NCBI GenBank assembly: GCA_002794735.1 | Contig: NBAZ01000007.1 | Location: forward strand, 372,001 to 436,000 | DNA from: Pyrrhoderma lamaoense | Lineage: Eukaryota > Basidiomycota > Agaricomycetes > Hymenochaetales > Hymenochaetaceae | Length of the DNA stretch: 64,000 nucleotides | Reading direction: 5' to 3' | In this document: positions 24,229-36,464 of the stretch, piece by piece | Layout of the letters: every line of letters starts with the position of its first letter | Numbering within the stretch: the first letter of the stretch is position 1 | Program-made: the position numbers and the translations under genes | The notes under the pieces: generated by a model | The model's database searches: none | The model's input: only the letters and a program-made list of their open reading frames with translations | What the model was told of the DNA's origin: nothing

Positions 24229-25019
24229 CGGAACTCATACCTCAGACCTGAAAACGCTACAACCATTCATATCTCTTATAGACAGATCACTTGACCAGAA
24301 AATTTACTTCAAACGAAGCCGGGCATAAATCGATAACAACATAAAATGCAAATTATCTTGACTGTACCTCGTGGTCGGTTTGTTGACTTGATCCTAATAC
24401 ATGCATTCCGTTCTCATGGGCCTATATTTTTGGAGCGAAAGCATGAGCTCACAATCAAAACAAGGCGCATCAAAGGGGAGGTGGGAATCGTTGCACATTA
24501 AGGAAGGTATACAAGAATGTCCGCTACTCAGAGATAGTAAATTTCGTCTTTCAAGAAGAGGCACGCGCAGTATAGAAGGCAAGAAAAGATAAGTGTAATT
24601 AATATGTGATGTTATCAGTTTTACAAGGATCATCTTTGTCAAAATAAATCATCTACAAAGTCAGTGTTATTAGCAGGACCACAACGCATATATGGCATAG
24701 AAACATACCTTAATCAGTACATTTCCATGAATACACGAAGTTGATAATAATTGTTTGCTTCTCTAATTGAGGTAGGATACTCCAGTATACGGCTCCAGTG
24801 TCTAAGAGCAAAAACTCCAGAGTAGAGCTTAAGACTCAAAAGAACCACAGCAAGTTTCCAATGAACATTCGCTAGTCCCAACGATAAGAGCCACGTCGAG
24901 ATCACCCTAGTATTAGTCAGAAGCTTTTGGACGTCTCTCCCACAACCCCTTCCATCCACCATTCTCGGCCTGCCCTCATATATAATATGGGGCTCGGCAT
25001 AAGCGAGCCCACAGAACCG
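24229..25019. other. intergenic, no gene seen
   Basis: Holds the sedolisin promoter and the 3' end of eRF1. An 82-residue minus-strand frame at 24714-24962 starts with ATG but has no recognisable motif, and I do not call it. Confidence 0.5.
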
Positions 25020-26606
25020 TCAGATGTCCTCCTCATCAGTGAAGAACTCATCTTCCTCTTCATCAAAGGATGCTAAGTTCGTGAAGTCGACCTTGTAACG
25101 GAGGATACCGCCAATGCCACCGAAGCCCTTCACAAATTGAGCACCTTCTTGAGATTTATCCGTGACAAATTCAAGATTAGCACCAAAATCTTTGTATGTG
25201 TCTGCGAACCATTCAAGTAGAGATTTTGGCTCCACAACTTGTTCCATCTCAAGACCTGTTGACTTGTCAATGAACTTTTCACGATCCTTTTCTTGCTCCT
25301 TGCTAGCATGGACGATAATTTCCTCTGATAGTATATGTTAGTGAGTAAAGAGGTATGCGAAAGCGGACAGAAGCTCACCCCCGGCAGCATTACGGAGTAT
25401 ATACCGAGTGATGTCAAGATTCTCCCAGACGATAAGCGTTTCGATGGCACCCAACTCAAGACCCTTAAGAGTATCATCCACACCGAAGCAATATTTGCCA
25501 GTGTCTTGGCTGATTTCGTCGAAGTATTTCTGGATAAGTCTTTTCTCCTGAACAAACTTCACATTTGCGAGGGATTCCGCTGCAAGTTCGATAGCCTATA
25601 GGTAGTCAGTACTCCATAACTATTGAGTTACTACATAAGAGTTGATTTATACCTGATTGAATCCATTCTCACCACCATAACTGACATCAACGATTTTTAT
25701 GATCTTGGCTGCTAATCTTTGGTCAAGCATGTCACTCTGACTCAATTCGGTCTTGAAGTCTGCACTACCGGCTAATACAAGTCCGCTAACATTGACCTTG
25801 TCGTTCGTGATGAAGTGCTGTACAGCCAATTCGGCAACCTTTCGGACGTAATTGTGCCTTTTTTCGTCACGAAGACGCGAGAAACGCAAGGCAGACTGAC
25901 CACCACGACCATGTTTCTTAGGAGATCGACAGTAAACTTGTGAATAATTTCGCGAGTATTGCCTGCCAACGTGCCAAACAGAGAGCCGTTTCCGTCCATA
26001 ACAATAAAACCAAATCGCTGATCAGACTCCAAAAGCTCAGACAGAGCCTCCGTGTGGAACTTGTTGTCACACAGGTAGAGTGAACTGAGAGCATAATTGA
26101 GCTCGAGAAAAAAAGGATCCATAAATCCATGGATGTGAAACTTACGTATTAATTGGTTTGTGAGGTTCAAAATCAAAGGAAACCTTCTTTTCTTTTCCTT
26201 CGTCTGTAAGAATTGTACCAACAAATAGGACAAGACCATTCGGAGGACACGATTGTAAAGTTTCAGACGTTGCTGGGTACTGGTAATTGCGGCTAACACA
26301 GACTGCCTGTTTACTCGAGATTTGATATTTGATGCTGTTCCATATTCCTGGGTCAACATATTTGATGCCCTGGAGATTTGATCCTATTACAGAATGAGCT
26401 GGGCAATAGAGTCCATTTTAACAGATGATATACCTTGGAGGGAGGATCAAGCTGATCATAGACGTTCCAGCTCTATACAGAATTACAGATGTGGCACCAT
26501 ATTCTATGAGAGATATAGCTTACCCCCTTGCTGAGTCCAAGCTCTTGATGAGCTTCTTCATCTTCCACATCTGTATATTTTGTTCTGCTGCATCTGGCAA
26601 AGACAT
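25020..26606 (-). CDS. SUP45: eukaryotic peptide chain release factor 1 (eRF1), three frame breaks
   Basis: Six exons: 26524-26606, 26434-26472, 26146-26383, 25653-26084, 25379-25595 and 25020-25324; 438 residues after restoring three single bases. Stop-codon recognition motifs TASNIKS and YLCDNKF are in the N domain, GRGGQS of the M domain is the peptidyl-tRNA hydrolysis loop, and the C terminus ends in the acidic [14 protein letters not shown]. eRF1 decodes all three stops with eRF3. Bases are missing in short runs at 26434-26436 (end of exon 2), 26245-26246 and 25921-25922. The intron 26085-26145 is open on the reading strand, so an ORF finder fuses it to the exon. The gene is normally single-copy and essential, which makes decay unlikely. 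Confidence 0.95.
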
Positions 26607-27113
26607 CTTGGAAGATCTCTCTATATATGCGTTGTTATTTCAACGAAAAATCCCCCTTTAAGTGACACACAGAAGTAAGAGAAAGTATAGGGATGTCTCC
26701 CGAGAGTAAGTGAGCGTGAAAATGGCGTACAGAAGCAAGATGGGTCTCGGGTGATCAAAGTCTGTAACGTGTCGTGTGCAATCCAAGTGGAGATACAAAA
26801 CTTTTGTTAAGGGCCGGCGTATTACTACAATTAATTAATAGAAATTTTCTTAATTCCATTCTTATTTCTTCAAAATTAACAGTTTGCTAGATGACTAAGC
26901 TCATGCACATTCGTATATCATATCTATAATTACATCCATGATGATGATTCTATTGAGAATATAATGACTGGAAAAAAGCAGGATTCGTCTATTAGTCACA
27001 GAGTATCCCAAGTGTATGATTTGGGGTTATATAAGTTGCATTCAAGTCAGAATTGTGATCATAGAAGAACCTAGAAGCATATGATAAGCACAGCCAAAGG
27101 CAGGTAGTATACA
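26607..27113. other. intergenic between HOP2 3' end and eRF1 promoter
   Basis: No coding sequence. Upstream of eRF1 (right side) the minus strand has AT-rich sequence but no clear TATA box. Confidence 0.5.
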
Positions 27114-28195
27114 TCAGCGTCTTTTAGATGGTATTGTGGTACATAATGGACAGCGTTCGACATCTTGATGCTCAGATGTATCCTCTTCAACACCTAGTTC
27201 TTCTTTCAATTCTTTTGCTGTTTGTGGGGGAGGCTATCAGAGATAATATGCCACAGACTAATAGAGCTTTTAGTTAGACTTTTAGACTCTAGATTTGAGG
27301 ATATATGGCCAAAGCGGTGAAGAGGATATGTGTCATACTTATTGTATATTTTGTGTCTTCTAACCCATTCAGCTCGCCACTTGATCCAGTCAGTGTCCAA
27401 TTTGTCAAGGTCATCTGCGGTCAAGAGGGAAGTCCCCGTACGTAGAGGTTCTAGATAATCTTCGGTTCTTTTGATCTAATGTGGACTGATGTCTGAAGAT
27501 TTCATGCATAGATAGATGCATATACTCACAGCTGTATGAAACTTTTCTTGCTGAGCGTCTATTTCTTCATCCGTTGGGGTACTCTTCAACTTATTAATTT
27601 CTAGAAAATTTGAACGAGTCAACGTTTTGTATGGCGTGCATAAGGATCGAAGCCAGCCGAGAACCTGTATTTGCCTTCTTAACATCCTCTTGAAGGGCTT
27701 TAATATCTTCTTCTACTTCTTTATGTTCGGCCTCAAGTTCGGCGATCTTTTCGGGGGAAACGTCTTCTAAATCCGACTGCTTTACTACGTAGAACACTGT
27801 CTTTCCTAGGTCATCACTAGTGATAAATAATTTGACTAGGCGAGGTGAGTGGCCTCAGCTAACCATATGGTTTCTGAGTAATATCGCCCTTTTCCGCCAA
27901 TGCTGCAAGGATTTTCTGAGTCGCTGTCTTGGGTACCGCACCTTTCAAATTTGCAGAAATATCGACAGCACCGAAAGGCCTATTCATCTTTGTAAAGTGT
28001 CAAGCACCGCACACGGTTTATCTAGGAGACCAGAAGATAAAAAACCTTCTTGAGATAATTTAGGACAACATCTTCCGCTGATTGTGTATTATAATTTAAC
28101 CTTATATCAGCGCATATAGAATGAGATACAACCCTACCTTCTTGTCCCTTCAGCACCTGCACTTTCTCTGCACCGTCTTTGCTCTTTCCGGGCAT
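27114..28195 (-). CDS. HOP2: HOP2-like meiotic homologous-pairing protein
   Basis: Seven exons: 28138-28195, 28046-28077, 27864-27987, 27665-27805, 27530-27600, 27339-27475 and 27114-27257; 235 residues. The N-terminal winged-helix region has NRPFGAVDISANLKG, followed by a leucine-rich coiled coil (EKIAELEAEHKEVEEDIKAL) and a C-terminal WIKWRAEWVRRHKIYN segment, the TBPIP/Hop2 layout. With Mnd1 it stimulates Dmc1 and Rad51 strand invasion in meiosis. The C-terminal CPLCTTIPSKRR might bind a metal, but only one CxxC is present. One base is missing in the G run at 27226-27230, giving PPQ in place of a shifted frame. It diverges from the BOL2-like gene. Confidence 0.92.
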
Positions 28196-28545
28196 TTCGT
28201 ATACGTGATGAACAGGAGGATAGATGCAAGATGTCTACTTACGGTGTGATATGGCCCAGACTTGAGCGCGTCATGTCACTGTACCCTGTCAGTGTGACGA
28301 TGAACTGACAGGTAACATGAGTTTAGTAAGTGACTTAAAAGATAAGAGCCGATGTCAAAATCATTATTGTGGTATCTCCACGGGCGCGACTTGAGTGGTG
28401 AGAAAACAAACGGAATAGAATAGAATAAAGTTTAGTGACTTACAGAAAGGTTATCTTCTTAAATAGGAAATCGCGGCTCTTTATCTAATATCCAATTTTT
28501 ACTTACGACTCACGCCTAAACCGCCATCTTCACTATACGAGTACT
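28196..28545. promoter_or_regulatory. shared divergent promoter region of HOP2 and BOL2-like gene
   Basis: The two start codons, at 28195 (minus) and 28546 (plus), are 350 bp apart with no other gene between them. The interval must hold both promoters. A direct STRE- or TATA-type box is not obvious. Confidence 0.45.
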
Positions 28546-28993
28546 ATGCCAGTATCTGCAGAGAGCATTGAAGCTACCTTACGTGAAAACATCCCTATAA
28601 CGTATCTAGAAGTTCTCGATGAATCAAACGGATGTGGGGAGAATTATGCTGTTTTCATAGTAAGCGAGGTAGGGGGTGTCTTATCAGATAAATTTTTTTC
28701 AAAATAGATCTAAAAGTCACTTCTTCAATAGGCTTTTGTTGGCAAGTTACCACTTGCTCGACACAGACTGAGTATGGGATCTTTACAAATAACCAAATCT
28801 TGATTGGTCCTAACCTACCGATAGTAAATGATGTATTAAAAGACCAAATCTCTCAGATGCATGCATTTTCGCAGGTGAGATGGGAGACTCTAGGTGCCGC
28901 TTACTCACTATGATTATTTAACTTGACAAATTATAGAAACACATGACTCCAAAACAGTATGAAGCGAAACTTGCTGCAGAAGCAGGAATTTAA
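28546..28993 (+). CDS. BOL2: BolA-like protein, cytosolic BOL2/Fra2 type
   Basis: Four exons: 28546-28668, 28732-28771, 28825-28874 and 28937-28993; 89 residues, frame intact. The sequence follows the BolA fold throughout: YLEVLDESNGCGENYAVF, the helix-turn LARHRLIND and the C-terminal MHAFSQKHMTPKQYE with the invariant His. There is no presequence, so a cytosolic/nuclear role is likelier than a mitochondrial one. Fra2-type proteins partner monothiol glutaredoxins in Fe-S-dependent iron signalling. The family assignment is firm; the BOL2 subtype rests on length and lack of a targeting signal. Confidence 0.92.
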
Positions 28994-29220
28994 TGTGGAA
29001 CTCTACATTGGGAAGTTAAACCGTGCATATTTGTATATTAATTGCTTTAGTATGGGAGGTTTTGTTCAAGCCATGGCATTTCAGGATAAACATTAGGATA
29101 ATGATATAAGCTGGTATGAGTCGTGTGTGCTACATGCTTAAAATACATCTATTAAGAAATCCGGGGTGTCATTTGGTATGGGTGATACTGGATTATGAAG
29201 CTATGAATATTGAAAAAAGA

Positions 29221-31351
29221 CTAAGCCACTCCACTGTGAACAACTTTCTTCCCCTTCACTGATCTCCATTCCATCTACACGAAGGTGTCATTAGCAACCT
29301 CATAATTATTCAATAGAGATTAAAAGAACGTAAACTTACAAAGAGAGACATGACAAAGGCTGTAGCTGCTACAGCTATTGGAAGTATGAATGCGGTATCA
29401 AGAGCAGCAGTATATGCTTGAAGTACTCCTGCCAGTTGGTCTGCTGGTACATCTTGTCTGATATACGTTGCTCCAGATGAGACGATATCACTGGGATCAA
29501 TACCAGTAGTATACTCTGGAATTTCCTTCGTAAGAGAATTTGAGAAAACGTTTTGTGCTATCGATATGGAGATGGCACCACCCATAGAATTAAAGAACAT
29601 TATCATTGCATCTAACGGAAAAGGTCAACAACATTGGTCATAAGATTGAAGTATCATGTTACTGACTTCCAACTGGCATGTCTTTAGCGCTAAGAACTGC
29701 TTGCACTGCCAAGAATGGGACTTGAAGACCTGCTCCAGCCCCGAGCCCTGCTAGGATCTGGTATCCAATCCAATGACCTGCACTTGATGCGACGCGAAGA
29801 GTGAAGATCAAGCCCGAGCCAACGGTAAAGATAGCAGCGCCAGTCCACATGAACGGTACATAATACCCTATCTTCGTGATCAGACCACCAACGATTAACG
29901 ATGCAATAGTAATGCTGATGAGATAAGGGATGGAACGAATCCCGGACCCTTCCGCCGTTGTACCTTTCACAGCCTGGAAGTAAAAAGGGAGGTAGTATAT
30001 ATGCGTGTATAATCCCATGCTTAAAAGGAACGTGTAAGATGAGCCAGTAAAAACAGTCCTTTGATGAAAGATGCGCGGCGGAATGGTAGCATCATCCCCG
30101 AGGCGAAATTGGATGAAAACGAAAACGACGATAATGAGACCGAATCCTAGGAGTAAGCCCCAGATCCTTGGGGAACTCCATGCATACGTAGTTCCACCGT
30201 CCTGGAGCGCTAAGAGAAGGCATACTATAGCGCAGATGAGGAAGAAGGCTCCTAGTATATCAAGCTTCTTTAGCTTCTCAGTTACCGTTAAATTGCCTAC
30301 ATCACGTTTTGGAGGCTTAAAGAACAAGGCCACAGCGAGAAATGCCAATCCACCAAATGGAAGGTTAATCTTTAATGAAACATTAGCATAAAAGCAAATT
30401 TAGAGACTAGTTTTATACTTGCCCAGAAGCACCATCTCCACGAAACTTTATCAGTCAATGCGCCTCCTAGAATCGGCCCGACAACAGAAGCTATACCAAA
30501 CATCCCGACAGAGCAGCAATGTATATTGGCATTTTTCTTAATGGGACTGAGAAACCGATAATAGTCATCCCCCAGAGAAAAGTGCAGAAGCGCCAGCGCC
30601 GGCAACCGCCCGTCCAATGATGAGCATCGGAGAGCTTGTTGCGGAAGCACAGATGATTGAACCAACTATACACAATTCAAATTACCTGAAAATTTTGAAT
30701 CAAGCCTCAACACTTACTTTCGAAGAGGACAAGGGCCGAGAGATAGGTCCATTTGACATTAAAGTATGTATAGATTTTCCCGAACGACTAATCATAATCA
30801 TAATCTCATTAGTAGTGGATTCTGAATGAGAGTCGAATTTAAACGCACCGGCTGCAAGCTCGTAGTTGTAAGCAAATAACTTGAACCATACCAGCCAACA
30901 TCATCTAGCGAATTGAATACATTTGTTATAGTGGGTATTGCAGTGGCTATATAAAAAGCGAGGTCAGTGATTACATATTTGTTGATTGGCAATTGTGAAA
31001 CATTAGAAAAAAACCTACCGATTATGGTATTATCTAAGGCAACCTATATACGATACATCATAATTAGACAAGGACCATTTGACTTTTGATAAGTTGTGGC
31101 AAACATACAACAAAAATGACGAGCGCTAGACCTATGGTAAGAAGCGCAAGCTTTGGCGCGGTTGGATATTCGATTTCCATGTTCTCTCCTGCGGCAGTGT
31201 CTTCCCCAGTTTTCTCATCTTCGTTATATACATTCAGCGTTCCTGGCGTGTCCAGTTCTGCATTCTTCTCTGATACAGTCTCCGTGATCCTGCCAGGTTC
31301 TTGAGTGTCGGACGTACGGCGGGACATGCTCTCTTTGATATCAGTCTGCAT
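29221..31351 (-). CDS. MFS efflux transporter, 14-TM drug:H+ antiporter type, two frame breaks
   Basis: Eight exons: 31109-31351, 31019-31043, 30849-30946, 30718-30787, 30423-30665, 29667-30369, 29340-29611 and 29221-29274; 569 residues. An acidic cytosolic N terminus of about 65 residues leads into the first membrane helix. [15 protein letters not shown], the [15 protein letters not shown] helix, the [12 protein letters not shown] motif and RWCFWINLPFGG are diagnostic for DHA-type multidrug and toxin exporters. Single bases are missing in the C run at 30569-30573 and at 30504-30506. The intron 30370-30422 begins with GC in GCAAGT rather than GT; using it restores FWINLPFGG exactly, so a GC-AG intron is favoured. 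No biosynthetic genes flank it, so its substrate cannot be guessed. Confidence 0.93.
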
Positions 31352-31420
31352 TGTCACGCAGAGCTGACAAAATCTGGCAGCCAGTTGTACTAGTCTCCCA
31401 GTGAGAAAAAAATCATGAGA

Positions 31421-31428
31421 TCTTTATA
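31421..31428 (-). promoter_or_regulatory. TATA box of the MFS transporter gene
   Basis: The minus strand reads TATAAAGA 70 bp upstream of the start codon at 31351, a typical fungal distance. Confidence 0.5.
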
Positions 31429-31759
31429 AAGGACGGCGCGCCGAAGCGTCGTTTGACGGACAGCCCTTGCCGTCCTTAGATGACAATCTAGGCAACGCGC
31501 GCCTCACGCTCAGGGGTTATGTTTACATTCAGATGCCAAGCTTCTTTTAATCTTTATAGAACTTTCTTTTAGTCCCATAAACAATAGCCGCGATGTCGGA
31601 CACACACAAAACGCAGAAAACTCCTACGGTCTGCAGAGTTACCAGACATTGATATTGCAAACTCATCTCAGACACGTAAGTAATCACTGAACGGCATTTA
31701 CACATGTACAGATAGAAAGAGAGAACTAGACGTCGAAACTTTAATCCAGTCCCCGACTC

Positions 31760-33302
31760 TTAGCTTTTCTCAGACTTTGGTTCCGTGAAGTTGCACTCAA
31801 CAAGGAGCGCCGCCAAACCATCGGGGGACGTAAAGAAGTCCATAAAGACCCACCCCCGTGGTATAGTAGCTGAGGAAGGCTCAAGTTGGCTCAATAACCA
31901 TTTCCCAAGTAATGAATTCATTCCCTCGATACCCAGTTTCCATTCTGGGAACCCGAATCCTTTTGCTATAGTAGGAGGAAGAGCAAAAGGGAAAGAAGCC
32001 GCGGAGAAGAAGGATATATTTAGAGTGGGTTGAGTGTATCCACCAGGTGGTGGTATGAGATTTGTCGAAGCTAGAGTGAATTTGTCCGGGATTGACAAAA
32101 ACGAGGGAATATTATACCTATGAGGAAGATGAGCTTACTTCCGCAGTCACTGTGCGTTAACGACTTACCAGTCACTTGTTCGAACTAAAGTGCCCTTAAG
32201 CGTCCACTGAAAGCCATCTTGCTGGCTGTCTGGCCACGTGGTGGGATGGATACCCATTCCTTCCAGTCCATTCTCCCATCCTGAGCCGTCCCCACCAAAA
32301 CGACTGAGCATAATAACTTTTCCTCGTACTTCACCTAAATTCGGAATCCGATTCTCAAGGAACCACATATCTCGGCCCCCGGCCCACTGTAAAGCTCATC
32401 ATGCACGAGTTGGGAAAACTCAGAGGGATTAGTCGTATTTGCATCTTCTTGTTTCATTGACATGACAATCGTTTCTCTGGATGTCTTCGGATCGGTAAGG
32501 AACGAATTCATTGCCGCCAAAACATCAGAAAATGGTGTAAATTCTGGCATTATTCCATGGTGAGCAACGAGACGTCCATCAACAACAGCCATTCGAACAT
32601 CAAATACACGAATTCCAGATTGTAATTGCGTAGCAAATGGAGTAGACAAAGACTGGCATTGGGAGATAGGCCAACCATATAGTGAAAGACTGTTATAAGG
32701 AAGATCACTCCTTAATTGATAATAAAGTGACAAGCGTGAAAAAAAGAACACTCACGAGTCATGAGTGGCTTATGTGTAACGTTGTCAACCAATGATTAAT
32801 GATGCTTGTAGACCCTTTTCTGTAAACATTTACTCACAGGGCAAGCAAAGATCAGAGAGAGGTCGACTATCATCCACATCACTCAAGAATGTGGATAGAT
32901 CTCTGTTTTGGAGGATGTAAATCTCCCGCTTTGTACTCTTTCCTTCTTTGGTCTACGATTTTTTATATCAGATTTGTCCGTAACATCAGTAAGAAGTAGT
33001 GTAACTTGAACTTACTCGACGGAGAAAAACCCTCCAAGGCCGATTATCACCTTTCCTATCACCGACCAATACCCATCCTTTGTACGAATGACGCTCAAAT
33101 TGGGAAGATCTCACTTCACAAATAAGTGCGGAACTCTCTGCTTCGTGGCATATGAACACTCCCCACGACATCTGGGTTTAACAGAGCTTATCGTTACCTC
33201 AGATGAAGAGCGTATGGAAACTAGTATAGGTTTAAGTTCTTGAGTACGAGAAGGAGTGATTGTGATAGCTTTATGAGATAGGTTATGTACTAATATCTGC
33301 AT
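31760..33302 (-). CDS. PI-PLC X-domain phosphodiesterase-like protein, two frame breaks
   Basis: Five exons: 33016-33302, 32838-32952, 32756-32768, 32169-32689 and 31760-32117; 431 residues. The catalytic region reads LPSTHDSLSLYGWPISQCQ, with the His of THDS as the first general base, then LQSGIRVFDVRMAVVDGRLVAHHG with the second His pair, and GKVIMLSRFGG. This is the bacterial-type PI-PLC-like phosphodiesterase fold common in fungi; substrates are usually unknown. There is no signal peptide. Exon 3 is only 13 nt and encodes the THDS core. Bases are missing in the C runs at 33161-33164 and 32376-32380. An additional N-terminal region of about 130 residues has no recognised domain. Confidence 0.87.
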
Positions 33303-33967
33303 GCTGATGCACCTAGCAAATCTTGTGTTGATATTAGCTTTGCTTCTATATAAGCGAGCGGTTCAGAAGATACACAACGAAACCAGATCCGTCTCATTAC
33401 GAACGTGTCTATTATTGGTTCCCACAGTCACAAAGATGAAGACAGCCTTTCTTGTCAACGTCTGGGCTAGAGATGAGACGCGACGACAGCTTTCCTATTT
33501 GTATCGTGAAAAAGGGGAAGAAGATAGCTAGCTCCCCCCCTTTCTAATCTCTTACATTTGAAAAAATCAGCAGACTATTCTACTTCGCGATGTTGCGTGT
33601 CAAGACGATCAAAGGAACTAGTCTGCATCGTAGAATTTGCTTAACGTATAAACAGATATTCGAAGATGCTTGATGGAGGTCAACTAGGTTTGAGTTCAGT
33701 AGTTCTCAGTTTTGTGCGGAAGAATTGTGGTTAACAGCCGATATTACAGCGGTGAATATTAGGGATACAGAGCAGAGTAATCTCGACTTGAATGTGTTTT
33801 TTATATCTAGAGTTCATCTTATCCTAAAGTTGACGTATTTGGGTCACGAGACAAATTTTTGTCATCGATTCAAGTCCCAGCCTAGTCATATATAAATTGC
33901 AATCATACACTAAGGTTATCAACCAATCCAGCCTTCTCTCGCCCCTTTCTCATTTGCTTCCTGAGCG
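33303..33967. promoter_or_regulatory. divergent promoter region of PI-PLC-like and Trp-RS genes
   Basis: 665 bp between start codons at 33302 (minus) and 33968 (plus). A TATATAA box at 33347-33353 lies about 45 bp upstream of the PI-PLC start, rather close. A plus-strand open frame from 33301 uses alternative starts and overlaps the promoter, so I do not call it. Confidence 0.4.
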
Positions 33968-35716
33968 ATGTCTCAAGAGCTAGATGTAGGTGTGTCGGAA
34001 ATCACTCGAGGTGTTTCCTCTGTCAACATCGAGAATGGTGTACCAGAACAGAAGTAAGTGCTATCCATTTATAATTATAAATTGATTGCATTCTCAAGTA
34101 CTTGTTCTATATCACACCTCTCAAAGCCAAAAACAGTCAAGTGCCACAGAAATCAAGAGTGTCAATGCCAGTGCACATGAACAAGTTGTCACGCCTTGGG
34201 ATGTACAAGGTTCCGTTACAGGCGATGGCAAGCAATCTGCTATAGACTACGACAAGCTAATCGTTCAATTCGGAACACGTTCAATTGACGAAGCACTCCT
34301 AGCACGCTTTGAACGTCTTACAGGGAAACGCCCTCATCCCTTTTTACGTCGTGGTGTCTTCTTCTCTCATCGGTGATTGTTCATGGTACTATCCTCCAGT
34401 CCGTTCATGTCTGACAGTCTTTGAAGAGAATTTGATAGAATTCTTGACCGATACGAGCAAGGGAAGCCATTTTTCTTATATACCGGTCGCGGACCAAGTA
34501 GCGATAGTATGCATTTGGGACATATGATTCCTTTCGTATTCACCAAGTGAGTATATGCGCATGAATGCTAATTCTCATATGCTCAAATCACGTCAGATGG
34601 CTACAGGAAGTATTTGATGTCCCTCTGGTCATCCAGTTGACAGGTGAATTACATCCACTCATATCAGACCACTGTGCTGATGTAGAATAGACGACGAGAA
34701 GTTTCTATTTAAGCACGAATTGAAAGTTGAGCAAACTCAAAAGTTCTCGCAACAAAATGCAAGGGATATTATTGCTGTCGGTTTCAAGCCAGATAAGACA
34801 CTCATTTTCAGCGATTATGATTTCGTTGGTGGTGCATTTTATAAGAATGTCTCAAAAATTTCTCGTCAAATCACAATCAATCAAGCAAAAGCCACCTTCG
34901 GATTCAATGATTCGTGAGCTTCCCTTTTTTATGTCTTCGATCAACGTGCTCTTATATCTGGCTCATCCGTTGTAGCGATAACATCGGCAAGATCCATTTC
35001 GTCTCTATTCAAGCTGCTCCATCCTTCTCAAATTCCTTCCCACAAATATTCGGCGCAGAAACGAGTATACCAGCCCTCATCCCCTGTGCTATAGACCAAG
35101 ATCCATACTTCCGACTTACTCGTGATGTCGCTGTGAAGCTCAAATACCCTAAGCCCGCTTTACTTCATTCGAAGTTTTTCCCAGCTCTGCAGGGTCCACA
35201 GACGAAGATGAGCGCATCGGATCCTAATTCAAGCATCTTTATGACGGACACACCTAATCAAATCAAGAATAAAATCAATAAGCATGGTTTCTCAGGTGGA
35301 CAAGAAACAGAAGAAGAACACCGACGATTAGGTGGCAATCCTGATGTTGACGTTAGTTATCAGTACTTGAGTTTCTTCCTAGATGACGATGAAGAGTTGC
35401 AAAAGATATATGATGTACGTGTGATGATAACAACTCTAATCCACAGGATTAAAACAATACAATTTCAGGATTACAAGGCTGGTACACTCTTAACCGGTCA
35501 GTTGAAGGCTCGATGTATCAAATTACTACAAGAATTTGTCAAAGATTTCCAAGAGGTGATTAATCGCGGAATGACAAAACTGGTATTGTAGCTAACGATT
35601 TTATTCCTTGATAGCGACGATCAAAAATCACAGATGATGAACTTAAGACGTTCATGGATGGCTCAAGAAAGATTGATCCCAGCTATGGCAAGTATGTGGC
35701 ACAGCCATCTGCCTAA
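33968..35716 (+). CDS. WRS1: cytosolic tryptophan-tRNA ligase
   Basis: Eight exons: 33968-34053, 34127-34372, 34427-34546, 34597-34643, 34691-34913, 34976-35414, 35469-35555 and 35615-35716; 449 residues, frame intact. Class I signatures are [14 protein letters not shown] (HIGH box) and TKMSAS (KMSKS box). VTPWDVQGS and [12 protein letters not shown] are typical of the eukaryotic cytosolic enzyme. There is no mitochondrial presequence. It charges tRNA-Trp for cytosolic translation. Intron 35415-35468 is 54 bp with no in-frame stop, so retention would add 18 residues without breaking the frame. Confidence 0.97.
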
Positions 35717-36309
35717 GGATACTACTATTGGGAGATTATACATATAGACGTATGTGCTTTGTTAGGAAGAAGAGAACAAAGAAATTGCTATATTTGTGAT
35801 GTCTTTGTGGAGGAGTGTCAAGTGTTGGCAACGGCAACGATTGTTTGTGAGTATTGTATTGTGACTGTGGTTTACTATCACATGCAAATGGAGCATGCTA
35901 GAAGATCCAGATCAACAACAGCAATTTGGTTTAAACTCCGACGATTTCATCAACCGCCCAACCCTTTCTTTTTTTGACACAAACCAAGGCCCAGTTTTAT
36001 ATCTCGACTTTCATTTTGTCCTCAAGATATCAATGCTTATCTGTCTGCTTTGCATCTTTACCCTTATCCTGTCATGTTCTCGATGTATTTAGTTTGGGTG
36101 AGAGGTGGCTGGATGACTCATGTGCAAACAATGAAAATTGATGATCGGCATTTAAATTTGTGTCGGAGCTTAAATTTAGTAGCCGAGGTAGTATATAAGG
36201 GCGGCTCTCCCGCACTTCAGACCACCCCCTCCCTTGTGACTCTTCGTGTCATAAATTACATAAGCAATTTTTCCTAAAAACACTGTCCTACCCATTTGAT
36301 TGAACAGAG

Positions 36310-36432
36310 ATGTCGTTACCTACACGCTCCGTTGCGTTTGGACGCGCACAACCTCAGCAGAGCGCTTATGTACAGCAGCACCTCCAAGCTCAGCAAGCTG
36401 CTCAACAACAGGCGCAGCTGCATGCTCAACAA

Positions 36433-36464
<32 letters not shown>

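Noticed and set aside
24714..24962. Minus-strand 82-residue frame between sedolisin and eRF1
   Set aside because: It has an ATG but no motif, and lies in the flanks of two well-defined genes.
25325..25378. Alternative eRF1 C terminus reading through to a stop
   Set aside because: A normal GTGAGC...CAG intron restores [11 protein letters not shown], which is the family sequence.
26085..26145. Extra eRF1 segment reading [13 protein letters not shown]
   Set aside because: It is an intron with GTAAGT and CAG borders; removing it gives the family sequence [13 protein letters not shown].
33301..33531. Plus-strand frame overlapping the PI-PLC start
   Set aside because: It occupies the divergent promoter, overlaps the opposite gene by a few bases and has no recognisable domain.
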